A stretch of 42,282 nucleotides of DNA. Origin: Candidatus Zhuqueibacterota bacterium. GTDB taxonomy: Bacteria; Zhuqueibacterota; QNDG01; JABMRT01. The stretch spans positions 1 through 42,282 of the forward strand of contig JABMRT010000191.1 of assembly GCA_013202295.1 (NCBI GenBank), read 5' to 3'. Shown here piece by piece: positions 1 to 8,263 of this stretch (position 1 is the first letter of the stretch; the number at the start of each line of letters is the position of its first letter). Both the position numbers and the translations under genes were made by a program. The notes under the pieces were generated by a model that ran no database searches, was not told the origin of the DNA, and worked only from the letters and a program-made list of their open reading frames with translations.

Positions 1-809
1 ATACCGATCAGGTGCGTGAAATCGCCAAGGAAGCAAAATATGAAGCCAAACATGCCGCCTATCTTTCAATGAAAATTAGACAAACCGAAGATTCGAAGGC
101 TACGATGGAAGTCATTGCACTCGAAGCCGAAGCGCCACTTCAGCACATCGGTGACAAGCTCGAAACCGCAGTGGCTTTTGATCAGGGAATCAAGCCTGCT
201 GAAGATGAGATTCTCCACAAAATTTGGGTATTGCAACAAACCATTGCCAGCCAGAATCAGGACATTGAAGACAAAGAAGCCCAGATTACTTTACTCACTC
301 AGCAGATTCAGAATATGGAATCGCAGCTGGGTGATTTGAAAGACAAGGAACAAAATCTGGCCGCATTGATGAATAAACAAAAGCTGGCTAGAGAGAAATA
401 TGATAAGGTTGAAAAATCCTTTACAGTAGCCGAAGCACAGGTATTGCGGATGGGAGAACAGGTCATCATCCGACTTTATGGCCTTTCATTTGATGTGGGC
501 AAATCCACTATCGATCCGAAAAATTTTGGTCTTCTCTCGAAAGTCGTAGATGCGTTCAATCTGTATCCAAGCTGCGGCGTCACAGTTGAGGGCCATACCG
601 ATTCATATGGCACAGATGACGCCAATCAAAAACTCTCTACAGAACGGTCTTCAGCGGTTCAGAAATATCTGGTCGCCGCCTCAGGAATTGGCGAATCCCG
701 GATCATGGCTGTGGGATACGGGGAATCCAAACCGGTTGCTTCAAATGAGACAAAGGACGGCCGGCGTAAAAATCGTCGTATTGATATTGTGATTCATCCG
801 AAGGAATAA
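1..809 (+). CDS. OmpA-family peptidoglycan-binding protein, 5' partial
   Basis: The frame is open to the left edge, so the N-terminus (signal peptide or lipobox) lies outside the window; a GTG at 12 is only an internal codon. The visible N-terminal half is a long Gln/Glu/Lys-rich coiled coil, possibly with a DUF4398-like helical segment before it. The last ~120 residues form an OmpA C-terminal domain, with GHTDSYGT and later DGRRKNRRIDI matching the peptidoglycan (diaminopimelate) binding signature. In this family the domain tethers outer-membrane or periplasmic proteins to the cell wall. It is followed 21 bp later by a small STAS-like gene on the same strand, probably co-transcribed. The domain call is secure; the role of the coil is unknown. 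Confidence 0.9.
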   Translation, partial: TDQVREIAKEAKYEAKHAAYLSMKIRQTEDSKATMEVIALEAEAPLQHIGDKLETAVAFDQGIKPAEDEILHKIWVLQQTIASQNQDIEDKEAQITLLTQQIQNMESQLGDLKDKEQNLAALMNKQKLAREKYDKVEKSFTVAEAQVLRMGEQVIIRLYGLSFDVGKSTIDPKNFGLLSKVVDAFNLYPSCGVTVEGHTDSYGTDDANQKLSTERSSAVQKYLVAASGIGESRIMAVGYGESKPVASNETKDGRRKNRRIDIVIHPKE

Positions 810-830
810 ATTGCGTTTACGAGGAAGAGC

Positions 831-1181
831 ATGGTCACGTCAAGACTTGAAGATGGTATTGTTTGGTTTATCATCGAGGGTGATTTGACAGCCGATGAAA
901 TGATTCCTGAAACGGATAAATGGCTTTCGCGGCTTGATGAATATTGCGGTTATATCACTGACATTCGAAAAATGGAAAAAGCATCGTCGTATGATAAACA
1001 ACGAATGGAAGACCAGCGTAAAAAGAATAAAACTGGCAAACCCAGTGCACTTCTTTTAAAAGACGATGCCATGTCTGTCATTGCAAAGATATATATCAAT
1101 TTTACCAAAGCAAAAGATACGAGATATTTTACTGATCCTGAAAAAGCCAAGGAATGGCTGAAGAATTTTAAAAGTCAGTAA
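831..1181 (+). CDS. STAS/SpoIIAA-like small protein
   Basis: This is a 116-residue cytoplasmic protein with no signal peptide or membrane segment. A GAGGAAG ribosome site sits six bases before the ATG, supporting the start. The alternating strand/helix pattern (VWFIIEGDLTADEM at the N-terminus, the ending YFTDPEKAKEWL) resembles the SpoIIAA-like/STAS family found in many Gram-negative bacteria as stand-alone proteins of unclear role, possibly lipid or anti-sigma partner binding. I do not see a clearly conserved phosphorylatable serine. It lies 21 bp after the OmpA-like gene and is closed by the terminator at 1201-1229. The family assignment is by overall pattern and is moderate. Confidence 0.6.
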   Translation: MVTSRLEDGIVWFIIEGDLTADEMIPETDKWLSRLDEYCGYITDIRKMEKASSYDKQRMEDQRKKNKTGKPSALLLKDDAMSVIAKIYINFTKAKDTRYFTDPEKAKEWLKNFKSQ

Positions 1182-1200
1182 ACAGATCTGCATGACAACA

Positions 1201-1229
1201 ATAAAGCCATCCATTTTGGATGGCTTTAT
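1201..1229. terminator. Bidirectional hairpin terminator
   Basis: A perfect 12-bp stem (ATAAAGCCATCC / GGATGGCTTTAT) with a 5-base loop lies between two convergent genes. T-rich bases follow the plus-strand stem, and the A/T-rich outer stem can serve the other strand. The stop codon of the minus-strand ferredoxin gene (1226-1228) lies inside the stem. Confidence 0.85.
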
Positions 1230-1531
1230 TTATTCTCCTTAAGAATGGCTTCAATCCTGTTTAAAATCTTGGGCACATCGTTCACATGAACTCCGGAAAA
1301 CCAGTCCTGTTGAGGATACAGCATTACATTCGGCCCGGAATCGCAAACACCTAAACATCCACTTTGCGAGATTCTAATTTTGGGTTTCCATCCGCGATTA
1401 GCGATCTCCTCTTTCAATAAACGTCGGATCTCACTGCTGTTCCCATCCGCGCAGGATTTACGTGCACCCTTCCGGTCATTTGTACACACAAACACATGGC
1501 AAAGATACGGCGATTGATTGGATTCTAACAA
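1226..1531 (-). CDS. [2Fe-2S] thioredoxin-like ferredoxin
   Basis: This is a small thioredoxin-fold [2Fe-2S] ferredoxin of the Shethna/NuoE-like type. Cysteines are placed as expected: one after the first strand (HVFVC), one in KSCADG, and a pair in SGCLGVCDSGP, the family hallmark. An ATG at 1549 opens the longest frame, but GGAGG sits only inside that extension, seven bases before an in-frame TTG at 1531. TTG is therefore the more likely start and gives about 101 residues. The likely role is electron carriage in the cytoplasm; the redox partner is unknown. It has no operon partner: the GH94 gene upstream on this strand ends with its own terminator. Confidence 0.85.
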   Translation of the reverse strand: MLESNQSPYLCHVFVCTNDRKGARKSCADGNSSEIRRLLKEEIANRGWKPKIRISQSGCLGVCDSGPNVMLYPQQDWFSGVHVNDVPKILNRIEAILKENK

Positions 1532-1573
1532 AATATTTCCTCCATTCATATAGGTAGGACATCCATTCTACGT

Positions 1574-1612
1574 AAAAAACAAATGCCACGCAACTGTTAA
1601 TTACGCGGCATT
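1574..1612 (-). terminator. Rho-independent terminator of the GH94 module
   Basis: On the minus strand, AATGCCGCG and CGTGGCATT (1604-1612 and 1582-1590) pair over nine positions with one G-U wobble. After one further base comes a run of six T (1574-1579). It lies between the end of the GH94 gene at 1677 and the ferredoxin gene. Confidence 0.7.
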
Positions 1613-1676
1613 CTGATAGCTATATTGGAAAGGTGTTATCGTTCCAAAACTCCTGCATGGAAGTAACGCTGATGAC

Positions 1677-4073
1677 TTATCCCATCACAACATGTACAAC
1701 ATTCTCATCTTGCATCATTGAATTGGAAATGAGATTGCCCTGAATCTTCTCACCATTCAGGACAACTTCCTTCACACCCTTTTCCACATGGTTTGGATTC
1801 TCAACAGTGACCTCGAATTTCTTACCTCGGAATTTACGGGTAACTGTGAATCCGGACCAGTCAGCCGGGATACAGGGATCTAAGCTCAACCCATTGTATT
1901 CGGGTTGAATTCCGAGAATGTGCTGACCAATCGCGAAATAAGTCCAGGTTGCGGAGCCTGATAACCACGGAATACGTGATGCTCCGTGCTTCGGACTGAA
2001 CTTCGCATATGTGGATTGGCACACCACATAAGGCTCAATCTCGCGGATCTCAGCTTTTTGATTGTACGCAGCAGGAAGATAGGATCGAAGATATTCGTAC
2101 GCACGCGTGCCGTGTCCCAGCATCGCTTCAGCTATGACCGCCCATCCCTGTGTGTGAACAAAGATGCCGCCATTCTCTTTCTGTCCAGGATTCATAAGCG
2201 CAGCGCGAACAATATTATAATCCGTTTCAGTATAGGGTGGATCGCAGAGCGCCAATCCATATTCTGTCGCTAAATGTTGTTTCACACCATCCATGGCTGA
2301 CTTCGCCTGCGCTTCGGATGCAGCGCCACTCATCACAGCCCAAGTTTGTGAGTTCAGAAAAATCTTGCCTTCCGGGCTTTCTTTGGAACCGAATTTCATT
2401 CCATCATATCGATAGCCACGCATGAACCATTCACCATCCCAGGCGTGTTTCTGGAGATTCTCATCTAATTTTTGGAGGAGCGGTTCCGCCCACTTCTTGG
2501 CATCGGAATCGCTCAATAGATCCGCGATTTCGAGATACACCTTAAACGCGAGTCGGAGCTGCAAAGCCACAAAAACCGATTCTCCCGTTTGACCGAAACG
2601 CAGACAATCATTCCAATCTGCCCTGAGTCCGCAGGGCAAACCATGTTGACCCAGCCGGTCTAGACTGAATTGGATGGCTCGTTTCATATGGTCGAAAATG
2701 GTGTCCTCGTCTGAGTCGGAATATGGAAGAACCTTTTTATAAAATTCAATATCACCCGTTTCTTTCACATACGCGGGGATGGTATTAAAGAGCCACAGCG
2801 CGTCATCAGAACGATAGTCCTCTTCAGCCGGTTTGGGCTCATGACCAGGCACATGCCCGAATGGCATAACCACCGGCATGGCGCCGCCCGTGGACACCTG
2901 GCCTGTGATCATCAGTTCAAGCCGCTCCTTGGCTTCATCCGGGATGGTGTGAAGTACGCCCAGAAAATCTTGTACTGTGTCACGGTAGCCTAATCCATCG
3001 CGATCAATACCGGAATAAATCAAACTCGCAGCGCGTGACCATGCGAATGTAATCAGCGCGTTATAAATCCCCCACGTGTTGATCGTACTGTTTAATTCTT
3101 CATCCGGCGTTTGCGCGGATAATCCTTCCAGCCGGCCATGCCAGTAGGATTTGACTTTCTCCAGTTCCTCATCCGCTTTCTGGATATTCTGGAATTCTTT
3201 GGCCGCCTCACGTCCCTGCACATCCGCTTTGCCCACACCCATAAGAACTAGGAAATCTTTGGATTCACCGGGCTGAAGTGTCAACTCCACCTGTAAAGTA
3301 CCGCAGGGATTGTCGCCATACGCGAGTGATCTGAAGCATTGCCCTTTCTCTACAGCAATGGGATTGGCGTAGGTTCTATACGGCCCTAAAAAGGCTTCAC
3401 GATCCGTATCGTATCCGATCACCTTCGCGCCCACGATGACCTGGAAACTATGCCGTCCCTGATCCTTCTCCTTAAAATTATCGGGCATTTCAGGGATATA
3501 GACATTGGTACCGTGATCGATCATATTATCCACGATGGACATTTGCGGGGTGTATTGCACGTATTGGATGTTTAGCAAATCATCGATTGCGTTCCAGGAG
3601 CCGACCAATTCAACATAGGTGAAGGCGCTGAGTTTGCGCGGCTTGGAATCCGTATTGGTCACGCGAACCTTCCAGATTTCGAACAGCTTGCCCATAGGCA
3701 CAAAATAGGTGACGTCGGATTTGATGCCTGAATACTCGGATTCAATCGTCGTGTATCCTGTGCCGTGATGACAGGTGGATTTAAAATCATCCAGGGATTT
3801 CCCAACCGGTTGCCATGAGGCGGACCAGAAGTCTTTGGAATCGTGATCGTGGAAATAGATATACCGTCCCGGCTGATCCATGGGGATGGAATTAAAGCGC
3901 ATGCGCATGTAGCGCCCCATGCCCCCGGACTTCCAGAAACTGTACCCCCCCGCATTGTTCGTAATGATCGCCCCATATTCCGTGGAGCCCAGATAGTTGG
4001 ACCAGGACTTCGGTGTGTCGGGACGCGTGATCACATACTCTTTTTTTTCATCGTCAAAATGACCGTATTGCAT
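1677..4073 (-). CDS. GH94 glycoside phosphorylase, paralog A
   Basis: At 798 residues this matches the normal length of cellobiose/chitobiose phosphorylases and it is cytoplasmic (no signal peptide). The N-terminal beta-sandwich begins with the family opening FDDEKKEYVITRPDTP. The (alpha/alpha)6 barrel carries GLGYRDTVQDFLG and RADWNDC, whose second Asp is the general acid in this family. GH94 enzymes reversibly phosphorolyse beta-linked disaccharides to a sugar 1-phosphate plus the reducing-end sugar. It is clearly closer to paralog B (5684-8077) than to the chitobiose phosphorylase at 33787-36186: both share NNAGGYSF, STGGAMPVV and HTQGW. Substrate is unassigned; cellobiose- or cellobionate-type beta-glucosides are candidates. 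It is separated from the symporter gene by a hairpin and a palindromic repeat, so its expression may be reduced or independent. AAGGA precedes the ATG. Confidence 0.9.
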   Translation of the reverse strand: MQYGHFDDEKKEYVITRPDTPKSWSNYLGSTEYGAIITNNAGGYSFWKSGGMGRYMRMRFNSIPMDQPGRYIYFHDHDSKDFWSASWQPVGKSLDDFKSTCHHGTGYTTIESEYSGIKSDVTYFVPMGKLFEIWKVRVTNTDSKPRKLSAFTYVELVGSWNAIDDLLNIQYVQYTPQMSIVDNMIDHGTNVYIPEMPDNFKEKDQGRHSFQVIVGAKVIGYDTDREAFLGPYRTYANPIAVEKGQCFRSLAYGDNPCGTLQVELTLQPGESKDFLVLMGVGKADVQGREAAKEFQNIQKADEELEKVKSYWHGRLEGLSAQTPDEELNSTINTWGIYNALITFAWSRAASLIYSGIDRDGLGYRDTVQDFLGVLHTIPDEAKERLELMITGQVSTGGAMPVVMPFGHVPGHEPKPAEEDYRSDDALWLFNTIPAYVKETGDIEFYKKVLPYSDSDEDTIFDHMKRAIQFSLDRLGQHGLPCGLRADWNDCLRFGQTGESVFVALQLRLAFKVYLEIADLLSDSDAKKWAEPLLQKLDENLQKHAWDGEWFMRGYRYDGMKFGSKESPEGKIFLNSQTWAVMSGAASEAQAKSAMDGVKQHLATEYGLALCDPPYTETDYNIVRAALMNPGQKENGGIFVHTQGWAVIAEAMLGHGTRAYEYLRSYLPAAYNQKAEIREIEPYVVCQSTYAKFSPKHGASRIPWLSGSATWTYFAIGQHILGIQPEYNGLSLDPCIPADWSGFTVTRKFRGKKFEVTVENPNHVEKGVKEVVLNGEKIQGNLISNSMMQDENVVHVVMG

Positions 4074-4095
4074 TTTAAAAATCCTTTAAGTAATC

Positions 4096-4128
4096 AAACC
4101 TGTCAGGTTTCTAAAACCTAACAGGTTT
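4096..4128. repeat. Dispersed palindromic repeat, copy 1
   Basis: Two 15-base arms (AAACCTGTCAGGTTT and AAACCTAACAGGTTT) are inverted repeats with one mismatch, and each arm is itself nearly palindromic. A close relative lies at 13411-13443. It sits in the gap between the symporter and GH94 paralog A. Confidence 0.8.
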
Positions 4129-4157
4129 TAAATTTCGTTATTCATCCTTTAAAAACA

Positions 4158-4192
4158 AACCCGGATCACCAACCATCAGCAATCCGGGTTTA
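4158..4192 (-). terminator. Hairpin terminator after the symporter gene
   Basis: A perfect 10-bp stem (AAACCCGGAT / ATCCGGGTTT) with a 15-base loop lies just after the symporter stop on the minus strand, followed by GTTTTTAAA. It could terminate or attenuate transcription before GH94 paralog A. Confidence 0.65.
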
Positions 4193-4205
4193 GAATACCA
4201 ATTCG

Positions 4206-5624
4206 TTACATCACCACTTCTTCTCCAGCCACTTTGCGTCGATCTTCAAGATCGGTTGAGATCTCAGCAACCCGTTTTTCGTTCAACGGATAGAATGTCA
4301 CTATAATCATTGAGATGATTCCCATCCCGGCCGGGATCAGGCTGAAAAGAAGAATCAACCCTTTCAGGCTGTCTGCGGACTGGACTTCATTCGCCGCAAA
4401 TCCAACCTGGGACATCAGATTCAATGCTACAAATGCACCCAACGCCCATCCAATTTTTTGTGACATAGTCGATGCGGAAAAAATCAGACCCGTGGCGCGT
4501 CGCCCGCGTTTCCATTCCGCATAATCGGCCGTATCAGCATACATCGCCCATAGCAGCACACTAAGCGGTCCACCCGTTAGGGAGCCGATAATCTGAACGA
4601 TGAATATTAATGCCATCTGCTCCGGGCTGAGAATATAAAAGGAGGCTGTGCTAAGAATCGCGATAATAAAAATAATAAGAAAAGCGCGTTTCTTACCCAC
4701 AATTTTCGCGAACCAACTCACAGCAAACACGCCAAGAAGAGAAGCAATCTGGCCGATGGTATTAAAAGCGGAAACCAGAGTCGCAAAATCATACTGTTTG
4801 CTTCCCAGGAAGGGCAATGTGAGATCGCGGGTTCCGATCACATATTTAAAGTAATGAGCCGTCACACTGCTACGCACCGCCACAAACAGGATAAAGGTAA
4901 TCGTCGTCGCAAGCAGAATGAGCCAGGGACCATTGGTGACCAACTCATAGAGATCCTTTTTGATCGAGGATTTCTGGGACTTGGGCGGCTGAACACGCTC
5001 TTTGGTTCCTTTAAATGCAATGAGGAAGAACGCTATAGCAGCAATACCGTAAACCACAAAGGACAATTGCCAGCCCTTCGCGTCATTGCCCCCTCCCAAT
5101 CCCTTCACCATGGGGAGTAAGGTCGCGGACACAATAATTCCTGCTGCGAACGCGAAAATAAATTTAACGGATGAAACCGCGGTCCGCTCATTGGAATCCG
5201 GTGTAATCACGCCGAGTAATGCAGTATAGGGAATATTGATCGCTGTATAAAGCATCATGATCAGGATGAATGTCGCATAGGCCCAGATAACTTTGCCTGT
5301 CATACTAAAATCAGGAACCGTAAATGCGAGCACACCAGCAATGGCAAAGGGGACACACAACCAGAGTAAATAGGGACGAAACTTACCCCATTTTGTTTTA
5401 GTCCGATCCGCAATAATGCCCATCATCGGATCATTTACACCATCCCAGAGACGACTGACCAGAAACATCGTGGCTGCGACGCTCGCTGGAATCAGAAAAA
5501 CATCGGTGTAGAAAAATGTAAAGTACAACATAAACGTCTGCCAGTAAAGCACGGATGCGAGATCGCCAAATCCATAGGCGAGTTTCTCTTTCATTTTCAA
5601 TTTACCAGCCAGCTTTTCGACCAT
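4206..5624 (-). CDS. GPH-family sugar:cation symporter (MelB-like)
   Basis: This is a twelve-helix transporter of the glycoside-pentoside-hexuronide family in the inner membrane, importing a glycoside with Na+ or H+. Diagnostic stretches are YGFGDLAS at the N-terminus, RLWDGVNDPMMG with DRTKTKWGKFRPY in the first cytoplasmic loop, and a central basic loop. The frame could begin at 5660, but GGGAGG lies just upstream of the ATG at 5624, giving the usual MVEKLAGKLKMKEK start. It lies between two GH94 genes on the same strand, 59 bp after paralog B. The context implies import of the beta-disaccharide that these phosphorylases cleave, with cleavage conserving one phosphate bond. Confidence 0.9.
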   Translation of the reverse strand: MVEKLAGKLKMKEKLAYGFGDLASVLYWQTFMLYFTFFYTDVFLIPASVAATMFLVSRLWDGVNDPMMGIIADRTKTKWGKFRPYLLWLCVPFAIAGVLAFTVPDFSMTGKVIWAYATFILIMMLYTAINIPYTALLGVITPDSNERTAVSSVKFIFAFAAGIIVSATLLPMVKGLGGGNDAKGWQLSFVVYGIAAIAFFLIAFKGTKERVQPPKSQKSSIKKDLYELVTNGPWLILLATTITFILFVAVRSSVTAHYFKYVIGTRDLTLPFLGSKQYDFATLVSAFNTIGQIASLLGVFAVSWFAKIVGKKRAFLIIFIIAILSTASFYILSPEQMALIFIVQIIGSLTGGPLSVLLWAMYADTADYAEWKRGRRATGLIFSASTMSQKIGWALGAFVALNLMSQVGFAANEVQSADSLKGLILLFSLIPAGMGIISMIIVTFYPLNEKRVAEISTDLEDRRKVAGEEVVM

Positions 5625-5683
5625 GATTCCTCCCTCAATAAATAAAATTTCCGACCACAAGATGGATCGGAAGATTAATCACT

Positions 5684-8077
5684 CTATCCTAATAACACTT
5701 TAACAGTGTTGGATGATTCCATTAATTCCACAGGGATGAGCTGTCCCTCAATTTTATTGCCATTGAGGATGATCTCCTTCACCCCTCGATTCATACCATT
5801 TGGATTTTGAATTGTGATATCCAACATCTTACCACGAAACCGTCTGCTGATCGAAAAATCCGACCAATCCTTCGGTATGCAGGGATCGATCAAAAGTCCA
5901 TTATATTCGGGTCGAATACCGAGTATGTATTGGGTTGCTGCGAAATAGGACCATGTGGCTGATCCTGAAAGCCATGGCAGACGGGACGCTCCGAAACGCG
6001 GGCTATACTTCGAATGTGTGGATTGACAATTCACATACGGCTCAATCCCTCGAATTTCGGCCTTTGTATTCATGGCCGATGGCATGGATGCCCGTAAATA
6101 TTCAAACGCCCGATCGCCACGCCCGAGCATGGCCTCAGCAATTACAACCCATCCCTGCGTGTGACAGAAAATCGCACCGTTTTCTTTCATGCCTTTATTA
6201 AATAGAGTGGACTTGATGATGGCCAAATCCGTTTTTTCGTAAGGAGGATCAAGGATCATCAAGCCGTATTCCGTGGCCAATCGATCGTGAACCACATCCA
6301 TGACAGCTTCCCCTTTTTCATCCTGGATCAACCCACTCAATACCGCCCATGATTGAGGATTGAGCCACACGTCGCCCTCATCGACTTCTGCAGTACCGAA
6401 AATAAATCCATCCTCGCGAATCGCTCTGCGGAACCAGCGTCCATCCCATGCGTGCTCATTCAAATTTATATCGAGGGTTTTGAGATGTTCAGCCGCCCAG
6501 GTGGATTCTTCAGAATTCTTTAGAAAGTCACAAATTTCAATATAGGTTCTTAAGGCGTACCGGAGCTGGAGGGCCACGAAGATGGTCTCGCCGTTAAAAC
6601 CGAGCTGAAGGCAATCGTTCCAGTCCGCGAGAAGTCCGCATGGAAATCCGTGACTACCGGATCGGTCGAGAGAAAACTGGATGGCTCTTTTTAAATGGCC
6701 AAGAACCGTATCCTCACCTTCATCAGCGTACGGAAGTACCTTCTTATAAAATTCAACATCGCCGGTTTCTTTCACGTAAGCCGGGACCGTATTAAACAGC
6801 CAGTAGCAATCATCCGATCGGTATTCGGATTCTTCGGGTTTCTTCTCTTTTCCCGGTTCATGTAATATTGGCTTCACAACCGGCATGGCCCCACCCGTTG
6901 AAACCTGGCCCGTAATCATCAGTTCGAGCCGTTCCCCCGCCTCTTCTGGTATGGTATGGAGCACACCCAGTAAATCTTGGACAGTGTCGCGGTATCCCAA
7001 TCCGTCTCGTGCTCCGGCATATACCAAACTCGCGGCACGGGACCATGAATAGGTGATCAAGCTGTTGTACGGGCTCCACATGTTCATCATACTATCAAAT
7101 TCGGGATCAGGTGTGGAGGCAGTCATGCCCTGAATTCTGGTGTGCCAATGTGATTTCACCTTCTCAAGTTCAAATTGGATTTTGGAGAGATCCTTGAATT
7201 CCTGCGCCGCAGCTTTGCCTTCCACGTCAGCTGTACCAATGCCCATGAGCACAACCACTTCGCGGGATTCACCAGACGCCAGTTCCAGATCAGCCTGGAA
7301 CACTCCGCAGCCATTGTCTCCCGAAGCAAGGGAGCCGGTGCATTTGCCTTCTTCCACGACAAGAGGATTTCCATATCCTCGGTACGGGCCGATAAAGGAT
7401 TCACGATCCGTGTCAAAACCGGTAATTTCAGCGCCAACCATCGTAATAAACGAATGCCTGGACTGGGGATCGGCATTGAAATCACCATGCACCGTCGGCA
7501 GCAGTGGATTGATCGCTGCATCAATCACTCCGTCTACTTCGGTCATTTGAAGGATATACTGGGAATACTGCAGATTGAGCCAGTCCTGCCACAGCTCCCA
7601 AAAATTGGAGAACTCCACGAAATTGAACAGCGAAAGTTCACGGGGCTTGGAATCCTGATTTGTGATTTTGAGATGCCAGCATTCAAACGCGCGGCCAAGT
7701 GGTACAAAGTAGGTCGCTTCAGATCGGATTTGGTTATAATCGGATTCAATGACCGTATAGGCCGTACCATGACGGCAGGTGGTCTTGTACTCAGAGAGTG
7801 GCTTGCCAACCGGCTGCCACGATGCAGACCAGTAATCTTTACTTTCACGGTCACGGAGGTAAAAGTACCGGCCTGGTTGATCCATGGGCAAAGTATTCGC
7901 ACGCCAACGTATGAAGCGCCCCTGCGCCGCGGAATGCATAAAACTATATCCACCCGCATTGTTTGTGATAATAGCGCCGTACGTCGTATCACCCAAATAA
8001 TTGGACCACGATCGAGGTGTATCTGGCCTGTCAATTACATATTCTTTGTTCTTATCGTCGAAAAAACCAAATTGCAT
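5684..8077 (-). CDS. GH94 glycoside phosphorylase, paralog B
   Basis: This 797-residue cytoplasmic protein has the same domain order as paralog A: beta-sandwich from residue 1 (FFDDKNKEYVIDRPDTP), linker helices, (alpha/alpha)6 barrel with GLGYRDTVQDLLG and ADWNDC, and a C-terminal sheet domain. The general-acid Asp of WND is kept, but the residue before ADWNDC is Leu where paralog A and the chitobiose phosphorylase here have Arg. Relative to paralog A it also lacks a short insertion just before GLGYRD. These differences suggest a different acceptor preference. It is the first gene of the minus-strand unit, preceded by AGGAA and a promoter/operator at 8183-8230. The substrate is not determined. 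Confidence 0.9.
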   Translation of the reverse strand: MQFGFFDDKNKEYVIDRPDTPRSWSNYLGDTTYGAIITNNAGGYSFMHSAAQGRFIRWRANTLPMDQPGRYFYLRDRESKDYWSASWQPVGKPLSEYKTTCRHGTAYTVIESDYNQIRSEATYFVPLGRAFECWHLKITNQDSKPRELSLFNFVEFSNFWELWQDWLNLQYSQYILQMTEVDGVIDAAINPLLPTVHGDFNADPQSRHSFITMVGAEITGFDTDRESFIGPYRGYGNPLVVEEGKCTGSLASGDNGCGVFQADLELASGESREVVVLMGIGTADVEGKAAAQEFKDLSKIQFELEKVKSHWHTRIQGMTASTPDPEFDSMMNMWSPYNSLITYSWSRAASLVYAGARDGLGYRDTVQDLLGVLHTIPEEAGERLELMITGQVSTGGAMPVVKPILHEPGKEKKPEESEYRSDDCYWLFNTVPAYVKETGDVEFYKKVLPYADEGEDTVLGHLKRAIQFSLDRSGSHGFPCGLLADWNDCLQLGFNGETIFVALQLRYALRTYIEICDFLKNSEESTWAAEHLKTLDINLNEHAWDGRWFRRAIREDGFIFGTAEVDEGDVWLNPQSWAVLSGLIQDEKGEAVMDVVHDRLATEYGLMILDPPYEKTDLAIIKSTLFNKGMKENGAIFCHTQGWVVIAEAMLGRGDRAFEYLRASMPSAMNTKAEIRGIEPYVNCQSTHSKYSPRFGASRLPWLSGSATWSYFAATQYILGIRPEYNGLLIDPCIPKDWSDFSISRRFRGKMLDITIQNPNGMNRGVKEIILNGNKIEGQLIPVELMESSNTVKVLLG

Positions 8078-8182
8078 ATTATTTCCTGATTACTGATTAT
8101 TATAAATAAATAGATATTATCCGCCAGTTTTACCGGAATATTCTTTTCTTCTGATTCCTGACTCCGAATTCAGTTATTAGAA

Positions 8183-8230
8183 CAAACGTTTGCGGAAATA
8201 TAATATAGGAAACGCAATGAGAATTTACAA
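8183..8230 (-). promoter_or_regulatory. Promoter with LacI-type operator for the GH94/symporter unit
   Basis: On the minus strand TTGTAA (8225-8230), a 17-base spacer and TATATT (8202-8207) form a plausible sigma70-type promoter. The perfect palindrome CAAACGTTTG (8183-8192), with the central CG usual for LacI/GalR-family operators, falls at the predicted start site. Repression by a LacI-family protein with release by a sugar is inferred. No LacI gene is in the window. Confidence 0.6.
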
Positions 8231-8263
8231 AGTAAAAGATCAGGGTAATTAACTTTTTTATCC

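Noticed and set aside
1677-8077. Calling both minus-strand GH94 paralogs chitobiose phosphorylases
   Set aside because: They lack the close match to the Vibrio enzyme seen at 33787-36186 and form their own subgroup, so the substrate was left open.
7175-8089. 304-codon open frame antisense to GH94 paralog B
   Set aside because: It is the mirror of a strongly conserved coding region, with no family signature of its own.
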